NCBI GenBank assembly: GCA_047629415.1
Contig: JBLHWZ010000367.1
Location: 1-5,250 of the forward strand
From: CBDUJZ01 sp047629415
Lineage (GTDB): Bacteria; Myxococcota_A; Bradymonadia; REDH01
DNA length: 5,250 bases
Direction: 5' to 3'
Shown: one piece after another, positions 1-5,250 of the stretch
Position numbering within the stretch: the first letter of the stretch is position 1
Layout of the letters: every line of letters begins with the position of its first letter
The notes under the pieces: generated by a model
Seen by the model: the letters and a program-made list of their open reading frames with translations, nothing else
What the model was told of the DNA's origin: nothing
The model's database searches: none
Program-made: the position numbers and the translations under genes

Positions 1-2520
1 GCCGGAGATCGCTTCCACAGGGTCCGCAAGGCCGTCGCCGTCGGTGTCGACGAGATCAGGATCGGTGCCGAGCTCGTTCTCCAGCTCGTCGGTCATGCCG
101 TCGCCGTCTGCGTCGGAACGTCCCAACGATCCAAGCCCCCTCGATTCGTCGAGGTCCGACATCCCATCGCCGTCACTGTCGGCGTTCGCCGGGTCGGAGC
201 CGAAGAGGTAGACCTCGTCGCCGTCGAGGATCCCGTCGCCATCAAGGTCGGGGTTGGTTGGCGCGGGGTCGACTGAATCGGCGAGCCCATCACGGTCCGT
301 GTCACTGCGGCGGACATCGGTCGCGATGTCCAGCTCGCACTCGGTGGCTCCGAGAGGGCGCGGGCACGCTTCGTCGACGTTCGTCACGCCGTCGCCGTCG
401 AAGTCTTCGCCAGCGTCCGCGGGGTCGAGCGGATCGAGCCCGGCCCGCACCTCGACCCAGTCGCTGAGCGAGTCACCGTCAGTGTCGACAGCGCTCCAGT
501 CCGTTCCTCGGAAGTGCTCGTTTCGGTTCGTCAGTCCGTCGCTATCTGCGTCGAGGCCGGCGTCGTCCGCGTCGAGCGGGTCCAAGCCCCAAGCGACCTC
601 GACCCCGTCGGGGATCAGGTCACCGTCGGTGTCCGGAGAGAGCGGGTTGGTGCCGAGGTCGAGCTCCAAGCCGTCATCGAGGCCGTCGTTGTCCGAGTCG
701 GTGTCGCCCCCGTTCGGGATGCCGTCTCCGTCGGTGTCAGCAAGTGGTCCAGCCGGTTCGTCGCCGTCCGCGATCCCATCACCGTCACTGTCGATGAGCG
801 TCGGGTCCAGGAACAGGATCCCGCTGATGTCGACGCCCGCGAGCACCTCAAGTCCGTCCGGGACGCCATCCTCGTCAGAGTCTCGAATGACCGGACTCGA
901 GAAGTATACGTAGACCTCGTCGCCGTCGCTCAGGTTGTCAGCGTCGGTGTCCTGGACGGACGGGTCAGTTCCACGGTCGATCTCTTCACGGTTGCTCAGT
1001 CCGTCTTCGTCCGGATCTGCTGCGGCCGCGCCGAGCGCGGGGTCGAGCGGATCGAAGAGCGGGTTCGCGGGGTTCGGGTTTCGAAGGAGCTCTTCAACAT
1101 CGGTCAGGCCGTCTTCGTCGGTATCGGGATTTGACGGGTCCGTGCGGTGTTGGCGAACTTCGCGGTAGTCGGAGAAGGCGTCGCCATCGGTGTCCCGAAG
1201 GTTGGGATCGGACACATAAGTGACCGTGTCTCCGCCCTCGAACGTGACCAAGACGCCGTGTACCTCGTCGCCGTCGTCGAGGCCGTCGCCATCCGTATCG
1301 CGGCGGCGCGGATCGGTCCCGAGTTCGTGCTCATCGCCATCGTCGAGGCCGTCGTCGTCGGAGTCGATTAGCGCCGGATTGGTGGCGAAGTCGAAAACCT
1401 CAAAACCGTCGGTGAGCGAGTCACCGTCGGTGTCTTCAATGAGCGGATTGGTATTCAGCAGAAGCTCCGCGCCGTCGCGGACACCATCTTCGTCGGAGTC
1501 TGAGTTGAGGGGATCGGTGGGTCCGAAGGATGTGAGCACCCCGTCGCCGGCGACCTCGGTGCCGTCCTCGATGCCGTCGTTGTCCGTATCGTCGAGCAGC
1601 GGATTCGTGCCGTGGGTCTCAACCTCGTCCAGGTCGGTGAGGCCGTCCGCGTCTGTGTCGGCGAGCCGCGGGTTGGTGCCCGCATCGAACTCAGCTGCGT
1701 CGTCGAGGCCGTCGCCATCGGTGTCGACGATCGTCGGTGATGAGCCGACAGCGCGCACGTCACGGCCGTCCGAGAGCCCATCTCCATCGGTATCCCAGAC
1801 GGTCGGGTCAGTCCCGTAGAGTTCCAGTTCGGAGGGGTCAGAGAGTCCGTCGCCATCGGTGTCCTCAGCGTTCGGATTTGTGCCGAGCTCGTCGACCTCG
1901 CGGGCGTCGCCAAGCCCGTCGTTGTCAGAATCTCCGCTCAAGGGGTTGCTGCCGATCTCCACTTCGCGCCCGTCGTCGAGCCCGTCCTCGTCGGTGTCTG
2001 CGCGTAGTGGGTCGGTCCCGTAACGGCGCACTTCTTCGAAGTCGTTGAGCTGGTCGCCGTCCGTGTCAGCTAGATTCGGGTCGGTCCCAATCGTTCGCTC
2101 CTCTTCGTCGCTCAGTCCATCCCGGTCCGCGTCGAAGTCGTCGGTGATCACCAACGGGTCGGTTCCAGCGTCGACCTCTTCGCCATCCCAGACGCCTCCT
2201 TGGTCGGTGTCTGGATTGAGGGGGTCTGTCCGCCTCTCCAACTCTGCGCCGTCAGCCAGCCCGTCGTCGTCCGTGTCGTCGTCGAGCGGATCGAGCCCCA
2301 GCGCGACCTCCGTGCCATCGTCGATGCCGTCGCCGTCGGTGTCCGCGTCGAAGGGGTCGGTACCGAGGAATTCCTCGGCCGCTCGGTCCAGCCCGTCGCC
2401 GTCGGGATCAGGGTCGGCGACGATCGCTCCGCCGCCGCCATCGCTACAGCCAGGTACGGCGGCTACGAACAAAGCGCACAGACACCAAATACGCCATTGG
2501 CGCTTCACAAGAGTAGACAT
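1..2520 (-). CDS. Lipoprotein with long array of bacterial TSP3-type calcium loops (partial, C-terminus off window)
   Basis: The minus-strand frame starts at an ATG (2518-2520) and stays open for 840 codons to the left edge, so the C-terminus is missing. Residues 1-25 form a lipoprotein signal peptide: basic residues at 6-10, a hydrophobic stretch at 11-22, and a VPGC lipobox with lipidated Cys25. A short SDGGGG linker follows. From Asp38 to about residue 836 I count 34 loops of the form DxDxDG(L/I)xDxxE, on average about 24 residues apart and often followed by GTDP or GTNP, the hallmark of bacterial TSP3 repeats. Such loops bind calcium and stiffen extracellular stalks. Several loops are degenerate, for example loop 4 (DTDQGGVWDGEE), and loops 6, 15, 21, 26 and 28 lack the central Gly. 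Non-repeat inserts lie near residues 322-336, 422-436 and 476-500; a Cys pair sits at 719/728. Probably an outer-membrane-anchored surface protein. No enzymatic or adhesive domain is visible, and the actual function is unknown. Confidence 0.93.
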   Translation of the reverse strand, partial: MSTLVKRQWRIWCLCALFVAAVPGCSDGGGGAIVADPDPDGDGLDRAAEEFLGTDPFDADTDGDGIDDGTEVALGLDPLDDDTDDDGLADGAELERRTDPLNPDTDQGGVWDGEEVDAGTDPLVITDDFDADRDGLSDEEERTIGTDPNLADTDGDQLNDFEEVRRYGTDPLRADTDEDGLDDGREVEIGSNPLSGDSDNDGLGDAREVDELGTNPNAEDTDGDGLSDPSELELYGTDPTVWDTDGDGLSDGRDVRAVGSSPTIVDTDGDGLDDAAEFDAGTNPRLADTDADGLTDLDEVETHGTNPLLDDTDNDGIEDGTEVAGDGVLTSFGPTDPLNSDSDEDGVRDGAELLLNTNPLIEDTDGDSLTDGFEVFDFATNPALIDSDDDGLDDGDEHELGTDPRRRDTDGDGLDDGDEVHGVLVTFEGGDTVTYVSDPNLRDTDGDAFSDYREVRQHRTDPSNPDTDEDGLTDVEELLRNPNPANPLFDPLDPALGAAAADPDEDGLSNREEIDRGTDPSVQDTDADNLSDGDEVYVYFSSPVIRDSDEDGVPDGLEVLAGVDISGILFLDPTLIDSDGDGIADGDEPAGPLADTDGDGIPNGGDTDSDNDGLDDGLELDLGTNPLSPDTDGDLIPDGVEVAWGLDPLDADDAGLDADSDGLTNRNEHFRGTDWSAVDTDGDSLSDWVEVRAGLDPLDPADAGEDFDGDGVTNVDEACPRPLGATECELDIATDVRRSDTDRDGLADSVDPAPTNPDLDGDGILDGDEVYLFGSDPANADSDGDGMSDLDESRGLGSLGRSDADGDGMTDELENELGTDPDLVDTDGDGLADPVEAISG

Positions 2521-2543
2521 GGATTCGTCAGTTGGGGGGACCT

Positions 2544-2560
2544 GCAGCACTCTCTGCTGC
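2544..2560 (-). promoter_or_regulatory. Small perfect hairpin in the presumed 5' leader of the calcium-loop lipoprotein gene
   Basis: The sequence is a perfect 6-bp inverted repeat (GCAGCA, 5-nt loop, TGCTGC) ending 23 nt before the ATG of the lipoprotein gene. If transcription starts further upstream, this would fold in the mRNA close to the ribosome binding region, which itself has no strong Shine-Dalgarno sequence. A tract of eight A residues (minus strand, 2589-2596) lies farther upstream, next to TATCTT (2582-2587), a possible but poorly supported -10 element. A regulatory role is inference; a stem this short can arise by chance. Confidence 0.3.
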
Positions 2561-2870
2561 CGCGGCTGGCTGAGGGGAGGAAAGATAGTTTTTTTTCTCA
2601 GGAAACACCATCTAAGATCTGACATCCCTGGTCCCTTGCAGAGACGAAGCTAGACGGGGGTGGAATGTGAGATCTGGTAGTCCAGAACACGTTAATCGGG
2701 TGATTCCTGCGGCTGGATGCACGCGTTTCGGCGATGCAGTCGATAGGAGCGGTTATCCGCCGTATGATCCCTCGTTGATTTGCCTTCAATAACACATCTG
2801 AAAGGTGAGTGAATTCTGCAAAACCAAACAATATGGACTTCTTTTGGCTCTCCACTTTCTGTATGTGTCA

Positions 2871-2939
2871 GAGCCCGCCGCCGGCGACGATTCGGAGAAT
2901 TGTGTGGATTTGAGCCCGCCGCCAGACACGAGCCGGAGA
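2871..2939. repeat. Imperfect tandem direct repeat, 28-bp units at 41-bp period
   Basis: Two copies start at 2871 and 2912. Each begins with the identical 12-mer GAGCCCGCCGCC and ends with CGGAGA. By eye, 23 of 28 positions match, with the differences in the middle of the unit. The 13 bases after each copy are not clearly conserved. The repeat lies in the non-coding stretch between the two lipoprotein genes. No function is recognised. It could be a local duplication, a pair of protein-binding sites (the 41-bp spacing is close to four helical turns), or the remnant of a lost coding repeat. Confidence 0.5.
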
Positions 2940-3445
2940 GCATCGGAGTCCACATCGAAACCTCCCCTCGGCACGTTTCCGGGAGCGGTGTGTGGAGGCG
3001 CGTGCTGCCCATGAAGTTGCACGCATCGGCCACTCTGCTCCTCCGTATGCTTTCGCCGTGATCTGAATCAAGACTGCGATTATTGCGCTTGGGCTGCTTG
3101 TCTCGGGAGCGTGGCAACCTGTTTGGGCGCGTGGGTGGGAGCTTCTGGTGGGAATCCCCTCGTCCTCGTTTTGTAGTCCGGCGTACACCGAGGGTCATTG
3201 AGGCGGCCGGCAGTTAGCGTGGGGTGTCTCGCTGGCCGACTGCGCAGCTGGCGCTGGTCAGAACTCACATCGATCTGGACGGCGACGCGAGTCGGCGCTG
3301 CTGCGATGTCGGCACCTCTCATCCGGGGCCGAAGAGCGTTCGCGGGAAGGGTAGGTCGAGTGTCCATGGAATCCTCGCTCGATCGTGGCCGTCGAGGTTG
3401 CCGCAGCACGACGCAGAACTCATCAGTCGGCGACGCACTCGCGTC

Positions 3446-4435
3446 CTACTGCGCGACCCGCAGCGAGAAACAAAGCACATCGCCGTCCGGGTCCGCCAGT
3501 CGGTCTCGAACCGCCGCCACGAGCTCCTCGTCAGTGAACTCGGCCTCCACCGTCGAGCAAACGACGGTGAAGTCGGTCACATCTTCGAGCCGTCGAACAA
3601 CTCGGCTCGGAATCCCCCAGCGGTGCTGCACGTGACCGCTGCCTACCACCGCGACCCAGATACCGTCTCCGCCTGCGTCGATGTCGTGGGCGATGCTCTC
3701 TGCCATGTACTCGTCCCAAGTGAGCTGCGCCTCGATGAAACGTTCGGCCCATCCAGCAAAATCGGGGTCATCCGGAGCCATGTGTTCGGCGAGCACGGAC
3801 TCCAAGTACGCAGCGTAGGCCTCATTGCTGAAGTCGTAGTCACGCGGCAGCTGCTGCCGATCGAACGCGCCCAATTCTTCGATGCCGCGCTGGAATACGC
3901 GTTGTGTGAGACCGCGGTCGATGTTGATTGCGAGTAGGCGGACAGTGGGTTCTTCGGCCGAGGTGAACACGCCTCGGTAGAGCGCGCGGTCCATCCCCCA
4001 CGTGTTCTCCCAGTGCAGCGCGTTCCACATCCGCCGTTCGTTGATTCTCCCCGCCGAGTAGAGGTCGAGAATCGGCTGCCGGCTGCGGATGACCATCTCG
4101 AGGGCGACCGTGACGTTTCCCGAGGCGGCGAGCTGGTTGATGACCTCGGATTGCAGGTCATGATGACTCTGCTGGTCGTGTTCCTCACCGAGGTAGACCA
4201 CGTCGATCCCGGCGACCTCAGCGACGAGCTGCGTCGTGTCTAAGAGCGTACCCTCGGAGGTCATCAGCGTGACCGAATCGGAACGGAGCTCGAACTCGAG
4301 ATCGTCGAGGACGAGTTCGCGCACGACTGGCGGCACATCCGGGACCGATTGCCTGCCACCACATGCGGCGAGCAGCGCGATAGGGACGAGCAGGGCGGTG
4401 GTTTGAATGGACGACGAGCTGGGCGCGATGGGCAA
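3446..4435 (-). CDS. ChaN-family lipoprotein (haem-binding uptake / Tiki-like domain)
   Basis: The gene is complete at 329 codons and ends in TAG (3446-3448). The probable start is TTG at 4433-4435: no ATG or GTG lies in frame between it and the upstream stop at 4493-4495, and a start here gives a good lipoprotein signal peptide (hydrophobic residues 13-24, lipobox LAAC, Cys25). A weak GGA lies about 6 nt upstream. After a linker and a short beta-rich segment, the ChaN domain runs from about residue 65 to 280. Its motifs are YLGEEHDQQSHH at 81-92 (the GExHD signature), ALEM at 111-114, the W-rich segment near 137-153, the AQLTWDEYMA segment at 236-245, and GSGHVQHRWGIP at 265-276. The family is related to ChaN of Campylobacter, which binds haem and is tied to iron acquisition, and to Tiki-type putative metalloproteases. 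The exact role here is unknown; no iron-uptake gene is adjacent. The final ~50 residues are probably a small C-terminal extension. Confidence 0.9.
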   Translation of the reverse strand: MPIAPSSSSIQTTALLVPIALLAACGGRQSVPDVPPVVRELVLDDLEFELRSDSVTLMTSEGTLLDTTQLVAEVAGIDVVYLGEEHDQQSHHDLQSEVINQLAASGNVTVALEMVIRSRQPILDLYSAGRINERRMWNALHWENTWGMDRALYRGVFTSAEEPTVRLLAINIDRGLTQRVFQRGIEELGAFDRQQLPRDYDFSNEAYAAYLESVLAEHMAPDDPDFAGWAERFIEAQLTWDEYMAESIAHDIDAGGDGIWVAVVGSGHVQHRWGIPSRVVRRLEDVTDFTVVCSTVEAEFTDEELVAAVRDRLADPDGDVLCFSLRVAQ

Positions 4436-4586
4436 TTCAATTCCGGGGGTTGGTCGGGCAGGTCCGCAACATGTGTCGCCCCTGCGCAGCGGTCAACGTG
4501 GAACGACCCGAAATGTCGCATGTCGCCTCGCCCACGGGAGCCGGTACGCGACTTGCCGCTCTGAAATGGCTGGACTATGGGTCCCG

Positions 4587-4602
4587 CTAGAACATGTTCT
4601 AG
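4587..4602. promoter_or_regulatory. Perfect 16-bp palindrome, KstR-like TetR operator candidate
   Basis: CTAGAACATGTTCTAG is its own reverse complement over all 16 bases. The inner 14 bases (4588-4601) fit TnnAACnnGTTnnA, the pattern known for KstR, the TetR-family repressor of cholesterol-catabolism genes in mycobacteria. It ends 16 nt before the ATG of the EchA20-like gene, where a bound repressor would block transcription. Seen: the perfect symmetry and the position. Known: the KstR consensus. Inferred: that a KstR-like regulator responding to a steroid acyl-CoA controls this gene. Another TetR-family acyl-CoA regulator with a similar site is possible, as is a short mRNA hairpin. Confidence 0.6.
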
Positions 4603-4610
4603 TTCCCCGT

Positions 4611-4613
4611 AGG
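4611..4613 (+). promoter_or_regulatory. Weak ribosome binding site supporting the ATG at 4619
   Basis: AGG ends 5 nt before the ATG. This is a minimal Shine-Dalgarno core at acceptable spacing. The start is further supported by the N-terminal residues, which align with the beginning of crotonase-fold enzymes without excess or missing sequence. Confidence 0.4.
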
Positions 4614-4618
4614 TCCCA

Positions 4619-5250
4619 ATGATCACAAGCGAGATTCACGCTGACGGTGTTGCGGAAGTCGTCATCGACAACCCGCCCGTTAACGCACTCCCCGTCGCCG
4701 GCTGGTTCGGCTTGGCCGATGAGCTGACCAAGCTCGGACGCGACCCCAGCGTACACGTCGTCCTGCTTCGTGCAGCGGGCCGTGGCTTCAACGCTGGCGT
4801 CGACATCAAGGAGATGCAGGCGACCGAGGGGTTTGAGGCACTCATCGGGGCCAACAAGGGTTGCTACGCGGCCTTCAAGGCCGTCTACGAGTGCGAAGTT
4901 CCGGTCGTCGCAGCGGTCAATGGCTTCTGCGTTGGCGGCGGCATCGGGCTGGTCGGAAACGCTGATGTTATCATCGCTTCCAAGGGCGCGGTCTTCGGCC
5001 TTCCGGAGGTTGACCGCGGCGCGCTTGGCGCTGCAACCCACCTCGCGCGGCTCGTGCCGCAGCATAAGATGCGAGCGATGGTCTACACGTGCGCCAACGC
5101 GACGGCAGAGGAACTGCATGCGTGGGGCTCCGTGCTCGCAGTGGTCGAGCCTGAGGACCTCCGCGACGAAGCGTTGAAGGTCGCACAGAACATCGCGGCG
5201 AAGAGCCCGACGATCATCCGCGCAGCGAAGGCGTGCTTGAACGGCATCGA
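4619..5250 (+). CDS. echA20: EchA20-like crotonase-family hydrolase of steroid C/D-ring catabolism (partial, C-terminus off window)
   Basis: 210 codons are visible from ATG at 4619; EchA20 is, from memory, close to 250 residues, so only the C-terminal helices should be missing. The crotonase fold is clear: NPPVNA at 18-23, the first oxyanion-hole segment GFNAGVDIKEM at 56-66, and NGFCVGGGIGLVGNADVI at 101-118 with the second oxyanion-hole Gly in GGG, then FGLPEVDRGALGAATH at 126-141. Compared with enoyl-CoA hydratase, the Glu after GGG (Glu144 in the rat enzyme) is replaced by Gly110, while the second catalytic Glu (Glu164 in rat) is kept as Glu130. This argues against a simple hydratase. The segments at 54-100 and 101-150 resemble, as I remember them, mycobacterial EchA20, which hydrolytically opens a ring of the bicyclic CoA thioester HIEC-CoA late in cholesterol breakdown, before IpdAB. 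The cytoplasmic location fits. The KstR-like palindrome upstream supports a steroid role. The crotonase assignment is near certain; the EchA20 assignment is likely but from recall. Confidence 0.85.
   Translation, partial: MITSEIHADGVAEVVIDNPPVNALPVAGWFGLADELTKLGRDPSVHVVLLRAAGRGFNAGVDIKEMQATEGFEALIGANKGCYAAFKAVYECEVPVVAAVNGFCVGGGIGLVGNADVIIASKGAVFGLPEVDRGALGAATHLARLVPQHKMRAMVYTCANATAEELHAWGSVLAVVEPEDLRDEALKVAQNIAAKSPTIIRAAKACLNGI

Larger units (their letters stand above)
2521..3445. other. Long intergenic region, no convincing gene
   Basis: This stretch lies between the start of the calcium-loop lipoprotein gene and the stop of the ChaN-family gene, both on the minus strand. Open frames up to 168 codons exist on both strands. 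Their translations are Arg/Pro/Ser-rich, lack recognisable motifs, overlap one another and have no well-placed ribosome binding site, so I do not call them. Base composition is mixed, with A/T-richer patches around 2580-2620 and 2770-2865, unlike the uniformly GC-rich coding DNA on either side. It contains the hairpin and direct repeat listed separately. A 5-bp hairpin just past the ChaN stop (3432-3445, GACGC/GCGTC stem) has no T-tract and is too weak to call a terminator. The region should hold the promoter of the lipoprotein gene, but I cannot place it with confidence. Confidence 0.6.
4436..4618. promoter_or_regulatory. Divergent intergenic region between the ChaN-family gene and the EchA20-like gene
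   Basis: These 183 bp separate two divergently transcribed genes and should contain both promoters. For the minus-strand ChaN gene, a plausible sigma-70-like pair is TTGACC (4491-4496) and CATGTT (4468-4473) with a 17-bp spacer, which would give a leader of roughly 25 nt. For the plus-strand gene, TTGCCG (4553-4558) and TATGGG (4576-4581) are 17 bp apart, but the second is a poor -10 match. The 16-bp palindrome at 4587-4602 would then lie at or just after the transcription start, a typical repressor position. The promoter placements are by eye and tentative. Confidence 0.4.

Noticed and set aside
254..913. Long Ser/Pro-rich plus-strand open frame, and similar Ser/Thr/Arg-rich frames on both strands through 1-2650.
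   Set aside because: All are other-frame readings of the repetitive Asp-rich codons (GAC, GGC, ACC) of the minus-strand calcium-loop gene, which runs through the same DNA without a stop.
1..2520. Regular repeats at DNA level suggesting a CRISPR-like or satellite array.
   Set aside because: The periodicity comes from protein repeats of about 24 residues; DNA units vary at third positions and in length and the reading frame is kept throughout.
2555..2596. GC-rich stem near a T8 tract, possibly a rho-independent terminator on the plus strand.
   Set aside because: The stem (2544-2560) is almost 30 nt away from the T tract, and no plus-strand gene ends here.
2682..2695. A second AACnnGTT core (AACACGTT) that might be another KstR-like site.
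   Set aside because: The flanking T and A of the consensus are missing and the sequence is not palindromic; a six-base core like this is expected by chance about once in a window of this size.
2805..3014. A 69-codon plus-strand frame with a hydrophobic N-terminus that could resemble a small secreted protein.
   Set aside because: It starts at GTG with an AGG-like sequence directly abutting it, codon use in the first 20 codons differs from the real genes, and there is no recognisable motif. It also covers the direct repeat. I cannot exclude it fully.
2692..3198. A 168-codon minus-strand open frame in the gene-free stretch.
   Set aside because: The translation is Arg/Pro/Ser-rich with no motif, signal peptide or convincing ribosome site, and overlapping frames on both strands look equally random.
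3080..3409. A 109-codon minus-strand frame just downstream of the ChaN gene, possibly an operon partner.
   Set aside because: It has a GTG start without a ribosome site and an Arg/Pro/Ala-rich composition typical of spurious frames in GC-rich DNA; no family is recognised.
3224..3937. A 237-codon plus-strand open frame opposite the ChaN gene.
   Set aside because: It lies antisense to a gene with clear conserved motifs, and its own translation has no recognisable features.
4493..5119. A 208-codon minus-strand open frame opposite the EchA20-like gene.
   Set aside because: It is the antisense shadow of a strongly conserved crotonase gene and would also cover the divergent promoter region.

Overview
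The window is GC-rich bacterial DNA with strong G/C preference at third codon positions. It holds three supported genes, two of them incomplete at the window edges. Two are predicted outer-membrane or surface lipoproteins with clear lipoboxes, so the organism is diderm. A very long array of aspartate-rich thrombospondin type 3 (TSP3)-like calcium loops on a lipoprotein is common in Myxococcota and related former Deltaproteobacteria. That assignment is inference; no RNA or taxonomic marker gene is present.

Layout. (1) Positions 1-2520, minus strand: one uninterrupted reading frame of 840 codons, still open at the left edge. It encodes a lipoprotein whose visible part is almost entirely calcium-binding loops (34 counted by eye). 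The long Ser/Thr/Arg-rich open frames elsewhere in this stretch, on both strands, are shadows of this repetitive gene. (2) Positions 2521-3445: about 925 bases with no convincing gene. They hold a hairpin in the presumed leader of the lipoprotein gene, a T8 tract, and an imperfect 28-bp direct repeat with a 41-bp period. (3) Positions 3446-4435, minus strand: a complete ChaN-family lipoprotein gene with a probable TTG start. (4) Positions 4436-4618: a 183-bp divergent intergenic region with a perfect 16-bp palindrome just upstream of the next gene. (5) Positions 4619-5250, plus strand: the first 210 codons of a crotonase-fold enzyme that closely resembles actinobacterial EchA20, the hydrolase that opens a ring of the C/D-ring intermediate in cholesterol catabolism.

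The most interesting point is the right end. The palindrome CTAGAACATGTTCTAG contains an exact fit to the TnnAACnnGTTnnA operator pattern of the mycobacterial steroid-catabolism repressor KstR, and it lies 16 nt before a gene that looks like a steroid-ring hydrolase. This suggests a TetR-controlled steroid-degradation gene or operon continuing to the right. The other two genes have no evident connection to it: ChaN-type proteins are linked to haem/iron binding, and the calcium-loop lipoprotein is probably a surface protein of unknown role.
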